Shown here: positions 7,305 through 13,401 of the stretch, piece by piece
How positions within the stretch are numbered: the first letter of the stretch is position 1
Layout of the letters: every line of letters begins with the position of its first letter
NCBI GenBank assembly: GCA_900549185.1
Contig: URNM01000012.1
Span: 1-23,834 of the forward strand
Reading direction: 5' to 3'
From: an uncultured Collinsella sp.
Lineage (GTDB): Bacteria; Actinomycetota; Coriobacteriia; Coriobacteriales; Coriobacteriaceae
Length of the DNA stretch: 23,834 nucleotides
Made by a program: the position numbers and the translations under genes
Notes under the pieces: generated by a model
Told to the model about the DNA's origin: nothing
The model's input: the letters and a program-made list of their open reading frames with translations, nothing else
Databases searched by the model: none

Positions 7305-7355
7305 ATCTCGCCAGAAGCGGCTCTTCCGTGCCGTGCCTGCCGCTTGATGCGAGAT
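7305..7355 (-). promoter_or_regulatory. Hairpin in the arcB-arcD spacer
   Basis: ATCTCGC (7305-7311) pairs with GCGAGAT (7349-7355) and AAGCGGC (7315-7321) with GCCGCTT (7339-7345), separated by a symmetric 3x3 internal loop and closed by a 17-nt loop. It sits between the arcB terminator and the arcD ribosome site. It may protect a read-through arcD transcript or act as a leader control element. Confidence 0.5.
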
Positions 7356-7364
7356 TATTACCAG

Positions 7365-7403
7365 ATAAAACCGCTCGGGGTGTGCAGCAATACACCCCGA
7401 GCG
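7365..7403 (-). terminator. Intrinsic terminator after arcB
   Basis: CGCTCGGGGTGT (7372-7383) pairs perfectly with ACACCCCGAGCG (7392-7403) around an 8-nt loop. The minus-strand product continues with G and TTTTAT. It starts 15 bases past the arcB stop, so arcD is reached by read-through or from its own promoter. Confidence 0.85.
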
Positions 7404-7418
7404 AGATGCTAGATGCTC

Positions 7419-8414
7419 TTACTTGAGCGTGGCGTACATGACAGCCTTGATGGTGTGCATGCGGTTCTCGGCCTCGTCGAAGACCTTGGAAGCGGGGCTC
7501 TCGAAGACCTCGTCGGTGACCTCCTGCTCGGTGATGCCGAACTGCTCGCACTTCTCGGCGCCAATGGTGGTGTTGGTGTCGTGGAAGCTGGGCAGGCAGT
7601 GCAGGAAGATGGCACCCGGGTTGGCCATAGCCATGACCTCGGAGGTGACACGATACGGGGTGAGCTGAGCGATGCGCTCGGCCCAGACCTCGTCGGGCTC
7701 GCCCATGGAGACCCACACGTCGGTGTAGATAACGTCGGCACCGGTGACGCCGTCCTTGACGTCGGTGGTCAGCTTGATGGTGCAGCCGTTAGCCTCGGCG
7801 ATGGGCTTGCAGGCCTCGATGACGTCGTCAGCGGGCATGCACTCCTCGGGGCCGCAGGCCACGAAGTTCATGCCGAGCTTGGAGCAGACGACCATGAGGG
7901 AGCGAGCGACATTGTTCTTGCAGTCGCCCATGAAGACGAGGGTCTTGCCCTTGATGTCGTAGTTGAAGTTCTCCTGGACGGTCAGGATGTCGGCGAGCAT
8001 CTGGGTGGGGTGCCACTCGGTGGTCAGGCCGTTCCACACGGGCACGCCGGACTTAGCAGCGAGCTCCTCGACGTCGTCCTGGGCAAAGCCACGGAACTCG
8101 ATGCCGTCATACATGCGGCCGAGAACGCGGGCAGTGTCCTCGATGGACTCCTTCTTGCCCATCTGCGACGAACCCGGATCGAGGTAGGTGACGCCCATGC
8201 CCAGATCCATGCCGCCGACCTCGAAGGCGCAGCGGGTACGAGTAGAGGTCTTCTGGAAGAGCAGAACGATGTTCTTGCCCTCGAGATAGCGATGCGGAAC
8301 GCCAGCGCGCTTCATATCCTTGAAGTTCTTGGAGAGCTTGAGCAGGTACTCGATCTCCTCGGTGGTGAGGTCGAGAAGCTTGAGGAAGCTACGGCCGGAG
8401 AGGTTAACACCCAT
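7419..8414 (-). CDS. arcB: Ornithine carbamoyltransferase (catabolic)
   Basis: A 331-aa cytoplasmic enzyme. In the ADI pathway it splits citrulline with phosphate into ornithine and carbamoyl phosphate. The carbamoyl-phosphate site STRTR is at 57-61 and HPTQ at 135-138. The ornithine-binding DVWVSMGE is at 232-239 and the HCLP signature at 272-275. Length is that of catabolic OTCs. ATG at 8414 has AAAGGA at 8423-8428, 8 bases upstream. It lies 105 bases downstream of arcA1 with two hairpins but no T-run between them, so arcA1-arcB is probably one transcript, ended by the terminator at 7365-7403. The catabolic role is inferred from this context; an anabolic ArgF would look very similar. Confidence 0.95.
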   Translation of the reverse strand: MGVNLSGRSFLKLLDLTTEEIEYLLKLSKNFKDMKRAGVPHRYLEGKNIVLLFQKTSTRTRCAFEVGGMDLGMGVTYLDPGSSQMGKKESIEDTARVLGRMYDGIEFRGFAQDDVEELAAKSGVPVWNGLTTEWHPTQMLADILTVQENFNYDIKGKTLVFMGDCKNNVARSLMVVCSKLGMNFVACGPEECMPADDVIEACKPIAEANGCTIKLTTDVKDGVTGADVIYTDVWVSMGEPDEVWAERIAQLTPYRVTSEVMAMANPGAIFLHCLPSFHDTNTTIGAEKCEQFGITEQEVTDEVFESPASKVFDEAENRMHTIKAVMYATLK

Positions 8415-8459
8415 GGTTCGATTCCTTTCGAAGAAATGAATTACGTAAGTATTAGTGGT

Positions 8460-8507
8460 GCCCGTTTAACGGGCGAAGCCGGTGCGGTTGTAGGGGGACC
8501 GCACCGG
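8460..8507 (-). other. Two intercistronic hairpins between arcA1 and arcB
   Basis: GCCCG/CGGGC (8460-8464/8470-8474) and the perfect 10-bp CCGGTGCGGT/ACCGCACCGG (8479-8488/8498-8507) lie between the arcA1 stop and arcB. Neither is followed by a T-run. They could mark RNA processing or partial termination that makes arcA mRNA more abundant than arcB. Confidence 0.6.
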
Positions 8508-8518
8508 AAACGGAAAGA

Positions 8519-9785
8519 CTTAGAGGTCCTCGCGCCAGAAGGGCATGCTCATGCAGCGCGGGCCGCCGCGGCCGCGGGAGAGCTCGGCGGAGGGCACGAC
8601 GAGAAGGTCCAGGCCCTCCTTGTACAGCACGTCGTTGGTGACGGTGTTGCGGGCGTAGACGCAGATCTTGCCGGGCTCGACGCACAGGGTGTTGGAGCCG
8701 TCGTTCCACTGCTCGCGGGAGGCCGCGATCGGGTCGCCGCCGCCGCAGGGGATCAGCTTGACCTGGTCGACGCCGGTGGCGTCCTCCAGGACGTGCTCGA
8801 GGGTGTCCTCGATCAGGCGGATGTTCACGTCGCCCGGGTTCTTGCCGGCGGTCAGCTCGTAGACGCGCAGGGTGCCCATGATGGCGGGGTGGATCGTGAA
8901 CTTATCGACGTCGATCTGGGTGAAGACCGTGTCGAGGTGCATGAAGGCGCGCGAGACCGGGATGTCGAAGGCCAGGATGCGCTCGACCTTGGAGTCGGAG
9001 TTCCAGAAGATGTTCTGGGCCATGACGTCGATCGCGGCGGCCTGGGTGCGCTGGGAGATGCCGACGGCGAGGGTCTTCTCGTTGATGTTCAGCACGTCGC
9101 CGCCCTCGGTGTGGAACTGGCAGTCGCGGCGGAAGTACAGCGAGACGTCCTTGTAGTCGGGGTGGTACTTGAAGACGTACTTGCCGTACAGGGTCTCGCG
9201 GTTGCGGGTGACCGAGTACATGCGGTTGAGGTTGACGCCCTCGCCGACGACCGCGAACGGGTCGCGGGTGAAGTAGAGGTTGGGCATCGGGTCGATGATC
9301 AGGTCGGACTCGGACTCGGAGTTGACCAGGGAGTCGAGGGTCGTGGAGGCCGTGAGGGGCATGTCGATCTCGGACTTGGTCATGCCGGCCATGGTCTTCT
9401 TGACGAACTCGAGGTTGTCCTCGATGGAGTCCAGCTTCTCGCGGACGATCTGCGGCATGTGCTGGCCGCGGATGCCGGCCTCGGCGATGTACTGGTCGGT
9501 GAACTCGGCGCGGGCGCCGGGGACCTGGTCGAACACCTCGGCGACGAGGTTCTCGAGATAGAGGACCTCCACGCCCTGGTCCCTCAGGATCTGGGCGAAG
9601 GTGTCGTGCTCCTGCTGCGCGACCTCCAGGAACGGGACGTCGTCGAACAGGAGTCGCTCGAGCTCGTCGGGCGGCAGGTTGAGGAGCTCGTCGCCGGGAC
9701 GGTGCAGGCAGACCTTCCTGAGCTTGCCGATCTCGGAAGGCACGTGCAGACCTTTCGTCATGGCCTCCTACCTTTCTTTCGGGCC
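8519..9785. repeat. Direct repeat copy 1 (arcA1), 1267 bp
   Basis: This segment matches 11608-12874 with a constant offset of 3089. The identity covers the whole arcA gene plus 1 base beyond the stop and 24 bases upstream, including the ribosome site. The first mismatch upstream is 9786 versus 12875. Identity was judged by comparing translations of both strands and by spot-reading bases. Confidence 0.9.
8520..9761 (-). CDS. arcA: Arginine deiminase, copy 1
   Basis: A 413-aa cytoplasmic enzyme that hydrolyses arginine to citrulline and ammonia, the first step of the ADI pathway, giving ATP and acid resistance to anaerobes. Guanidino-modifying fold residues are present: D167 in FTRDP, E219 and D222 in HTEGGD, H275 and D277 in HLDTVF, and nucleophile C403 in GGPRCMSMP. 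The conserved IPCGGGDP and QWNDGSN segments are also present. Length is standard. The start has a purine-rich AAGGTAGGAGG directly upstream. Codon use is strongly biased to C/G-ending codons, as in highly expressed genes. It heads the arcA1-arcB transcript and has a promoter at 9844-9872. The protein is identical to copy 2 at 11609-12850. Confidence 0.98.
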   Translation of the reverse strand: MTKGLHVPSEIGKLRKVCLHRPGDELLNLPPDELERLLFDDVPFLEVAQQEHDTFAQILRDQGVEVLYLENLVAEVFDQVPGARAEFTDQYIAEAGIRGQHMPQIVREKLDSIEDNLEFVKKTMAGMTKSEIDMPLTASTTLDSLVNSESESDLIIDPMPNLYFTRDPFAVVGEGVNLNRMYSVTRNRETLYGKYVFKYHPDYKDVSLYFRRDCQFHTEGGDVLNINEKTLAVGISQRTQAAAIDVMAQNIFWNSDSKVERILAFDIPVSRAFMHLDTVFTQIDVDKFTIHPAIMGTLRVYELTAGKNPGDVNIRLIEDTLEHVLEDATGVDQVKLIPCGGGDPIAASREQWNDGSNTLCVEPGKICVYARNTVTNDVLYKEGLDLLVVPSAELSRGRGGPRCMSMPFWREDL

Positions 9786-9843
9786 CTTGTCAGGGCCGAT
9801 TCGTTAGCGCCCCTCCGTGTGAGGCGTTATTGCTGACGACATT

Positions 9844-9872
9844 TTTATATCCAAAATCAGCTCATACTTCCA
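9844..9872 (-). promoter_or_regulatory. Promoter of arcA1
   Basis: Minus-strand -10 TATAAA (9849-9844) and a weak -35 TGGAAG (9872-9867) are 17 bp apart. The predicted start near 9837 gives a leader of about 75 nt. The same elements with the same spacing occur upstream of arcA2, which supports the call. A poor -35 next to conserved upstream repeats points to an activator-dependent promoter. Confidence 0.6.
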
Positions 9873-9881
9873 CCTTGCCCC

Positions 9882-9910
9882 CGAACGGTTTTTTATAGGG
9901 GGTGAACGGC
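9882..9910 (-). promoter_or_regulatory. Phased direct repeats upstream of arcA1
   Basis: CGAACGGT (9882-9889) and TGAACGGC (9903-9910) are direct repeats 21 bp apart, two helical turns. They lie at about -48 and -69 from the predicted start. An equivalent pair with identical spacing precedes arcA2. They are likely binding sites of an unidentified activator. Confidence 0.6.
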
Positions 9911-10246
9911 ATACACATATACTTCACGCATAGCACACTTCATCTTAATAAAGCGTATTTACGTGCTTAAACGCGTTTTCAATCCTAAAATCAAATGGAA
10001 CTAAACTTTGCTAAACCACCCTCATATTGCATATTTCCAATAAAGCTATGAATAGAATTAGCGGTTCATACCGTGTCTCAACCATTTTCATTTTTATTCA
10101 GAAAAAAGTTTGTCCTATTCATTTCTGGTAAATAAATTACCGTTTACCAGACGCTTGATACCGTTCACCGGAAACTCAGTATAAGGCCCAGCGGATACCG
10201 ACTCGCTTTACGGCTCCATTTGTAACAACTTGACTTCTCGGTATAG
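9911..10246. other. AT-rich upstream region of arcA1
   Basis: This gene-free stretch between the arcA1 control sites and the arcT terminator is clearly more AT-rich than the genes around it. It holds the motif cluster at 10125-10169. Isolated half-sites such as TATGAATA near 10048 resemble halves of arginine-repressor boxes, but no full box was found. No gene or RNA was recognised. Confidence 0.55.
10125..10169. promoter_or_regulatory. Distal operator cluster upstream of arcA1
   Basis: ACCGTTTACC (10139-10148) and ACCGTTCACC (10160-10169) are direct repeats 21 bp apart. They match the arcA-proximal repeats read on the opposite strand. The first also forms one arm of the inverted repeat CTGGTAAA/TTTACCAG (10125-10132/10143-10150). 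The cluster lies about 300 bp upstream of the arcA1 start and could support looping by the same regulator. Confidence 0.5.
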
Positions 10247-10285
10247 AAAAACGGACCCGCTTCACTAGGGAAACGGGTCCGTTTT
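10247..10285 (-). terminator. Intrinsic terminator after arcT
   Basis: The stem pairs ACGGACCCG (10251-10259) with CGGGTCCGT (10274-10282) and extends through A/T pairs. The minus-strand product ends in a T-run (A-run 10247-10251). T residues at 10282-10285 make it potentially bidirectional. It lies about 50 bases past the arcT stop. Confidence 0.85.
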
Positions 10286-10334
10286 CGATTATCTTCGGCT
10301 AATTTGGATAAGGCCCTCGAAGATCATCGGAATC

Positions 10335-11459
10335 CTAGCGATCGAACTCCGCCAGTGCCTCGCCCAAAAGCCTCAGGCCCTCGCGCAGAACGTCCTCGCT
10401 CGCGCAGTAGCCCAGGCGTGCGCCGCAGGGAAGCTCAAAGCGGCTGCCGGGTACCAGCAGCACTCCCCTCTCGGACAGCAGGCGCTTGCAGAACTCCTCG
10501 TCGTCCTCGGGAATATCAAGCTGGATAAACGAGGTGGACACGCCCTGCGGCGCCGTCCAGGAAACGCGGTGCTGCGTATCGATCCAAGCCTGCGCGATAT
10601 CGCGGTTGCCAAACACGATCTTGCGATTGCGCTCAAGGATCTTGTCCTTGTGCTCAAGCACATAGGTCGCCAGGGCATCGTTGAACACGCCGCCGCAGAT
10701 CATGGTGTAATCGCGATAGGTACGGATGCGGTTGGACACCTCTTCGTCGGCCAGGACCCAGCCCACGCGGGCCGCAGGCGTCGAATAGGTCTTCGACAAC
10801 GAGTTGGTGACAATGGCCCTCTCGTACACGTCGACCATCGACATAAAGGACTCAGTGTTTTCGAGCGGCAGATACACCTCGTCGCACAGCACGTAGGCGC
10901 CCACCGAACGGGCGATCTCGGCAATCTGGCCGAGCATATCGGCATCGAGCACCGTACCGATGGGGTTCGATGCGTTGTTGATGCAGATGAGTCTGGTGTT
11001 GGGGCGCACCAAGCGCTTGAGTTCCTCGATATCGGGCTTCCAGCCGAGTTCCTCGCGAAGCTCCCAATACTCGACCTCGGCGCCCAGCGTGCGCGGAATC
11101 TCGTAGAGCGGCGCGTAGGTGGGCCACTCGGCGATAACATGGTCGCCGGGCTCGACCACAGCCATGATGGCGTTGAGGTTAGCGCCCGTGCAGCCATTGG
11201 TCTGCAGAATGTGATCGGGATTGACCTCCCGACGATACAGCTTGGCAACCTCGGCCTTAAACTCCGGCGAGCCCTCGATCCAGCCGTAGTTCATCTTCTC
11301 GCGATCCAGGCGCTCGTAGAACGTGGCGCCGTCCTGTTCATCGAGCGCGCGCAGCTCGCCCATGGTGAGCGACGAGATCGTCGACTGGGCGATGTCCCAC
11401 GTGGCGCTCTTCTCCCAAACGTTGAGCCATTCCTCAACGCCAATCGTCTTGATGTCCAT
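10335..11459 (-). CDS. arcT: Class I/II PLP-dependent aminotransferase, ArcT-like
   Basis: A 374-aa fold-type I aminotransferase. The PLP-binding lysine is K223 in NSLSKTYSTPAARVGW. The cofactor aspartate is in LCDEVYLPL (D193) and the substrate-side asparagine in NNASNPIG. The C-terminal arginine region is in PGSRFELPCGARLGY. The frame is open to 11513, but ATG at 11459 has AAGGAG 7 bases upstream and gives the start MDIKTIGVEEW. Some lactic-acid-bacterial ADI operons carry a putative transaminase named arcT, and the position between two arcA genes supports that name. The substrate is unknown; a role on arginine, ornithine or a downstream keto acid is inference. It is flanked by a hairpin upstream and a terminator downstream, so it may be expressed with arcA2 by read-through. 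Confidence 0.8.
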   Translation of the reverse strand: MDIKTIGVEEWLNVWEKSATWDIAQSTISSLTMGELRALDEQDGATFYERLDREKMNYGWIEGSPEFKAEVAKLYRREVNPDHILQTNGCTGANLNAIMAVVEPGDHVIAEWPTYAPLYEIPRTLGAEVEYWELREELGWKPDIEELKRLVRPNTRLICINNASNPIGTVLDADMLGQIAEIARSVGAYVLCDEVYLPLENTESFMSMVDVYERAIVTNSLSKTYSTPAARVGWVLADEEVSNRIRTYRDYTMICGGVFNDALATYVLEHKDKILERNRKIVFGNRDIAQAWIDTQHRVSWTAPQGVSTSFIQLDIPEDDEEFCKRLLSERGVLLVPGSRFELPCGARLGYCASEDVLREGLRLLGEALAEFDR

Positions 11460-11514
11460 GGCCAAGCTCCTTACAAAAGCAGTCATCCAATCGTGTTGAC
11501 GTTCCTCATACAAG

Positions 11515-11548
11515 ATTGGGGCGGTGCGAAAACCCGCACCGCCCCAAT
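11515..11548 (-). terminator. Perfect 14-bp hairpin after arcA2, weak terminator
   Basis: ATTGGGGCGGTGCG (11515-11528) pairs perfectly with CGCACCGCCCCAAT (11535-11548) around a 6-nt loop. It lies about 60 bases past the arcA2 stop. The minus-strand sequence after it (CTTGT) is a poor T-run, so termination is probably partial, allowing arcT transcription. Confidence 0.6.
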
Positions 11549-11607
11549 GGAAGACATCTAATGGCAGCTAGATGTATGTATTATGACCTGTACGGGTCCT
11601 TGAAGAC

Positions 11608-12874
11608 CTTAGAGGTCCTCGCGCCAGAAGGGCATGCTCATGCAGCGCGGGCCGCCGCGGCCGCGGGAGAGCTCGGCGGAGGGCACGACGAGAAGGTCCA
11701 GGCCCTCCTTGTACAGCACGTCGTTGGTGACGGTGTTGCGGGCGTAGACGCAGATCTTGCCGGGCTCGACGCACAGGGTGTTGGAGCCGTCGTTCCACTG
11801 CTCGCGGGAGGCCGCGATCGGGTCGCCGCCGCCGCAGGGGATCAGCTTGACCTGGTCGACGCCGGTGGCGTCCTCCAGGACGTGCTCGAGGGTGTCCTCG
11901 ATCAGGCGGATGTTCACGTCGCCCGGGTTCTTGCCGGCGGTCAGCTCGTAGACGCGCAGGGTGCCCATGATGGCGGGGTGGATCGTGAACTTATCGACGT
12001 CGATCTGGGTGAAGACCGTGTCGAGGTGCATGAAGGCGCGCGAGACCGGGATGTCGAAGGCCAGGATGCGCTCGACCTTGGAGTCGGAGTTCCAGAAGAT
12101 GTTCTGGGCCATGACGTCGATCGCGGCGGCCTGGGTGCGCTGGGAGATGCCGACGGCGAGGGTCTTCTCGTTGATGTTCAGCACGTCGCCGCCCTCGGTG
12201 TGGAACTGGCAGTCGCGGCGGAAGTACAGCGAGACGTCCTTGTAGTCGGGGTGGTACTTGAAGACGTACTTGCCGTACAGGGTCTCGCGGTTGCGGGTGA
12301 CCGAGTACATGCGGTTGAGGTTGACGCCCTCGCCGACGACCGCGAACGGGTCGCGGGTGAAGTAGAGGTTGGGCATCGGGTCGATGATCAGGTCGGACTC
12401 GGACTCGGAGTTGACCAGGGAGTCGAGGGTCGTGGAGGCCGTGAGGGGCATGTCGATCTCGGACTTGGTCATGCCGGCCATGGTCTTCTTGACGAACTCG
12501 AGGTTGTCCTCGATGGAGTCCAGCTTCTCGCGGACGATCTGCGGCATGTGCTGGCCGCGGATGCCGGCCTCGGCGATGTACTGGTCGGTGAACTCGGCGC
12601 GGGCGCCGGGGACCTGGTCGAACACCTCGGCGACGAGGTTCTCGAGATAGAGGACCTCCACGCCCTGGTCCCTCAGGATCTGGGCGAAGGTGTCGTGCTC
12701 CTGCTGCGCGACCTCCAGGAACGGGACGTCGTCGAACAGGAGTCGCTCGAGCTCGTCGGGCGGCAGGTTGAGGAGCTCGTCGCCGGGACGGTGCAGGCAG
12801 ACCTTCCTGAGCTTGCCGATCTCGGAAGGCACGTGCAGACCTTTCGTCATGGCCTCCTACCTTTCTTTCGGGCC
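11608..12874. repeat. Direct repeat copy 2 (arcA2), 1267 bp
   Basis: The second copy of 8519-9785, same orientation. Sequence outside these limits differs at once on the downstream side. On the upstream side it is related but diverged, by eye about three-quarters identical over roughly 110 bp. Confidence 0.9.
11609..12850 (-). CDS. arcA: Arginine deiminase, copy 2
   Basis: A 413-aa enzyme identical to the product of 8520-9761, with all catalytic residues (D167, E219, H275, D277, C403) intact, so both copies should be active. The start and ribosome site are the same. It is followed by the hairpin at 11515-11548 and the arcT-like gene, not by arcB. Its promoter (12933-12961) keeps the same -10/-35 spacing and the same 21-bp-phased repeats as copy 1 but differs elsewhere, so the two genes may respond with different strength. 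It is transcribed divergently from ppk1. Confidence 0.98.
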   Translation of the reverse strand: MTKGLHVPSEIGKLRKVCLHRPGDELLNLPPDELERLLFDDVPFLEVAQQEHDTFAQILRDQGVEVLYLENLVAEVFDQVPGARAEFTDQYIAEAGIRGQHMPQIVREKLDSIEDNLEFVKKTMAGMTKSEIDMPLTASTTLDSLVNSESESDLIIDPMPNLYFTRDPFAVVGEGVNLNRMYSVTRNRETLYGKYVFKYHPDYKDVSLYFRRDCQFHTEGGDVLNINEKTLAVGISQRTQAAAIDVMAQNIFWNSDSKVERILAFDIPVSRAFMHLDTVFTQIDVDKFTIHPAIMGTLRVYELTAGKNPGDVNIRLIEDTLEHVLEDATGVDQVKLIPCGGGDPIAASREQWNDGSNTLCVEPGKICVYARNTVTNDVLYKEGLDLLVVPSAELSRGRGGPRCMSMPFWREDL

Positions 12875-12932
12875 TTACTGGCCGAATGTATAAGCGCCCC
12901 TCCGTATGGGACGCTGCTTGCTGACAGCTCTA

Positions 12933-12961
12933 GTTATATCCAAAAACCACCTGCAATTCCA
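12933..12961 (-). promoter_or_regulatory. Promoter of arcA2
   Basis: Minus-strand -10 TATAAC (12938-12933) and -35 TGGAAT (12961-12956) are 17 bp apart, as in arcA1. The predicted start is near 12926. Confidence 0.6.
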
Positions 12962-12970
12962 CCTCGCCCC

Positions 12971-12999
12971 CGAACGGTCAGCAAAGTGCGATGAACGGT
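12971..12999 (-). promoter_or_regulatory. Phased direct repeats upstream of arcA2
   Basis: CGAACGGT (12971-12978) and TGAACGGT (12992-12999) are 21 bp apart and at the same distance from the promoter as the arcA1 pair. The sequence between them is not conserved with the arcA1 region, which marks the repeats as the selected part. Confidence 0.6.
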
Positions 13000-13401
13000 A
13001 TATCGCATATGATTCCCCCATGATGCACTTCGGTTCTCTAAAGCAGGTTTTCAAAGGTAAACGTTCTTTTTTCTAAGGAATTAAGCTAGATTGCACAAAT
13101 ATTTTCATGTTTAGAAATTGCATAGCTAAAACGGTTTTCTGCATATATATGTCGTTTGTCCATGATTCAATTTGGATTCGATTATATTCAGCTCGCAATC
13201 ATTCTTATTCATACATCCTCACCAGTTGAGTATGGATATAGATTGTTTCCAAACGAGTTGGGCAGTTAGTTGCATGCCTTGGCAGCGTAAGAAGTAGGTA
13301 AAGATACCGTTCACGCGATACGTCCGTGCCAGCGGTCGACTAAATTGAGACAATAGTGAAAAGTGTTAGGCTACCGTCCTCTACGGGGACTGAACGGACA
13401 G
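13000..13401. other. AT-rich divergent region between arcA2 and ppk1
   Basis: No gene was found in these 400 bp. The region is AT-rich and contains one more isolated copy of the motif, ACCGTTCACG, at 13306-13315. A possible ppk1 promoter lies near its right end. A GTG at 13363 extends the ppk1 frame but falls inside that promoter. Confidence 0.55.
13345..13372 (+). promoter_or_regulatory. Possible ppk1 promoter
   Basis: TTGAGA (13345-13350) and TAGGCT (13367-13372) are 16 bp apart. The -10 match is moderate. A start near 13379 would give a leader of about 20 nt. Confidence 0.35.

Noticed and set aside
7413..9836. 807-codon plus-strand frame across arcB and arcA1, and its twin at 11516-12994
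   Set aside because: It is antisense to arcA and arcB, low-complexity (Val/Leu/Asp/Gly-rich), and explained by strong GC codon bias of the real genes.
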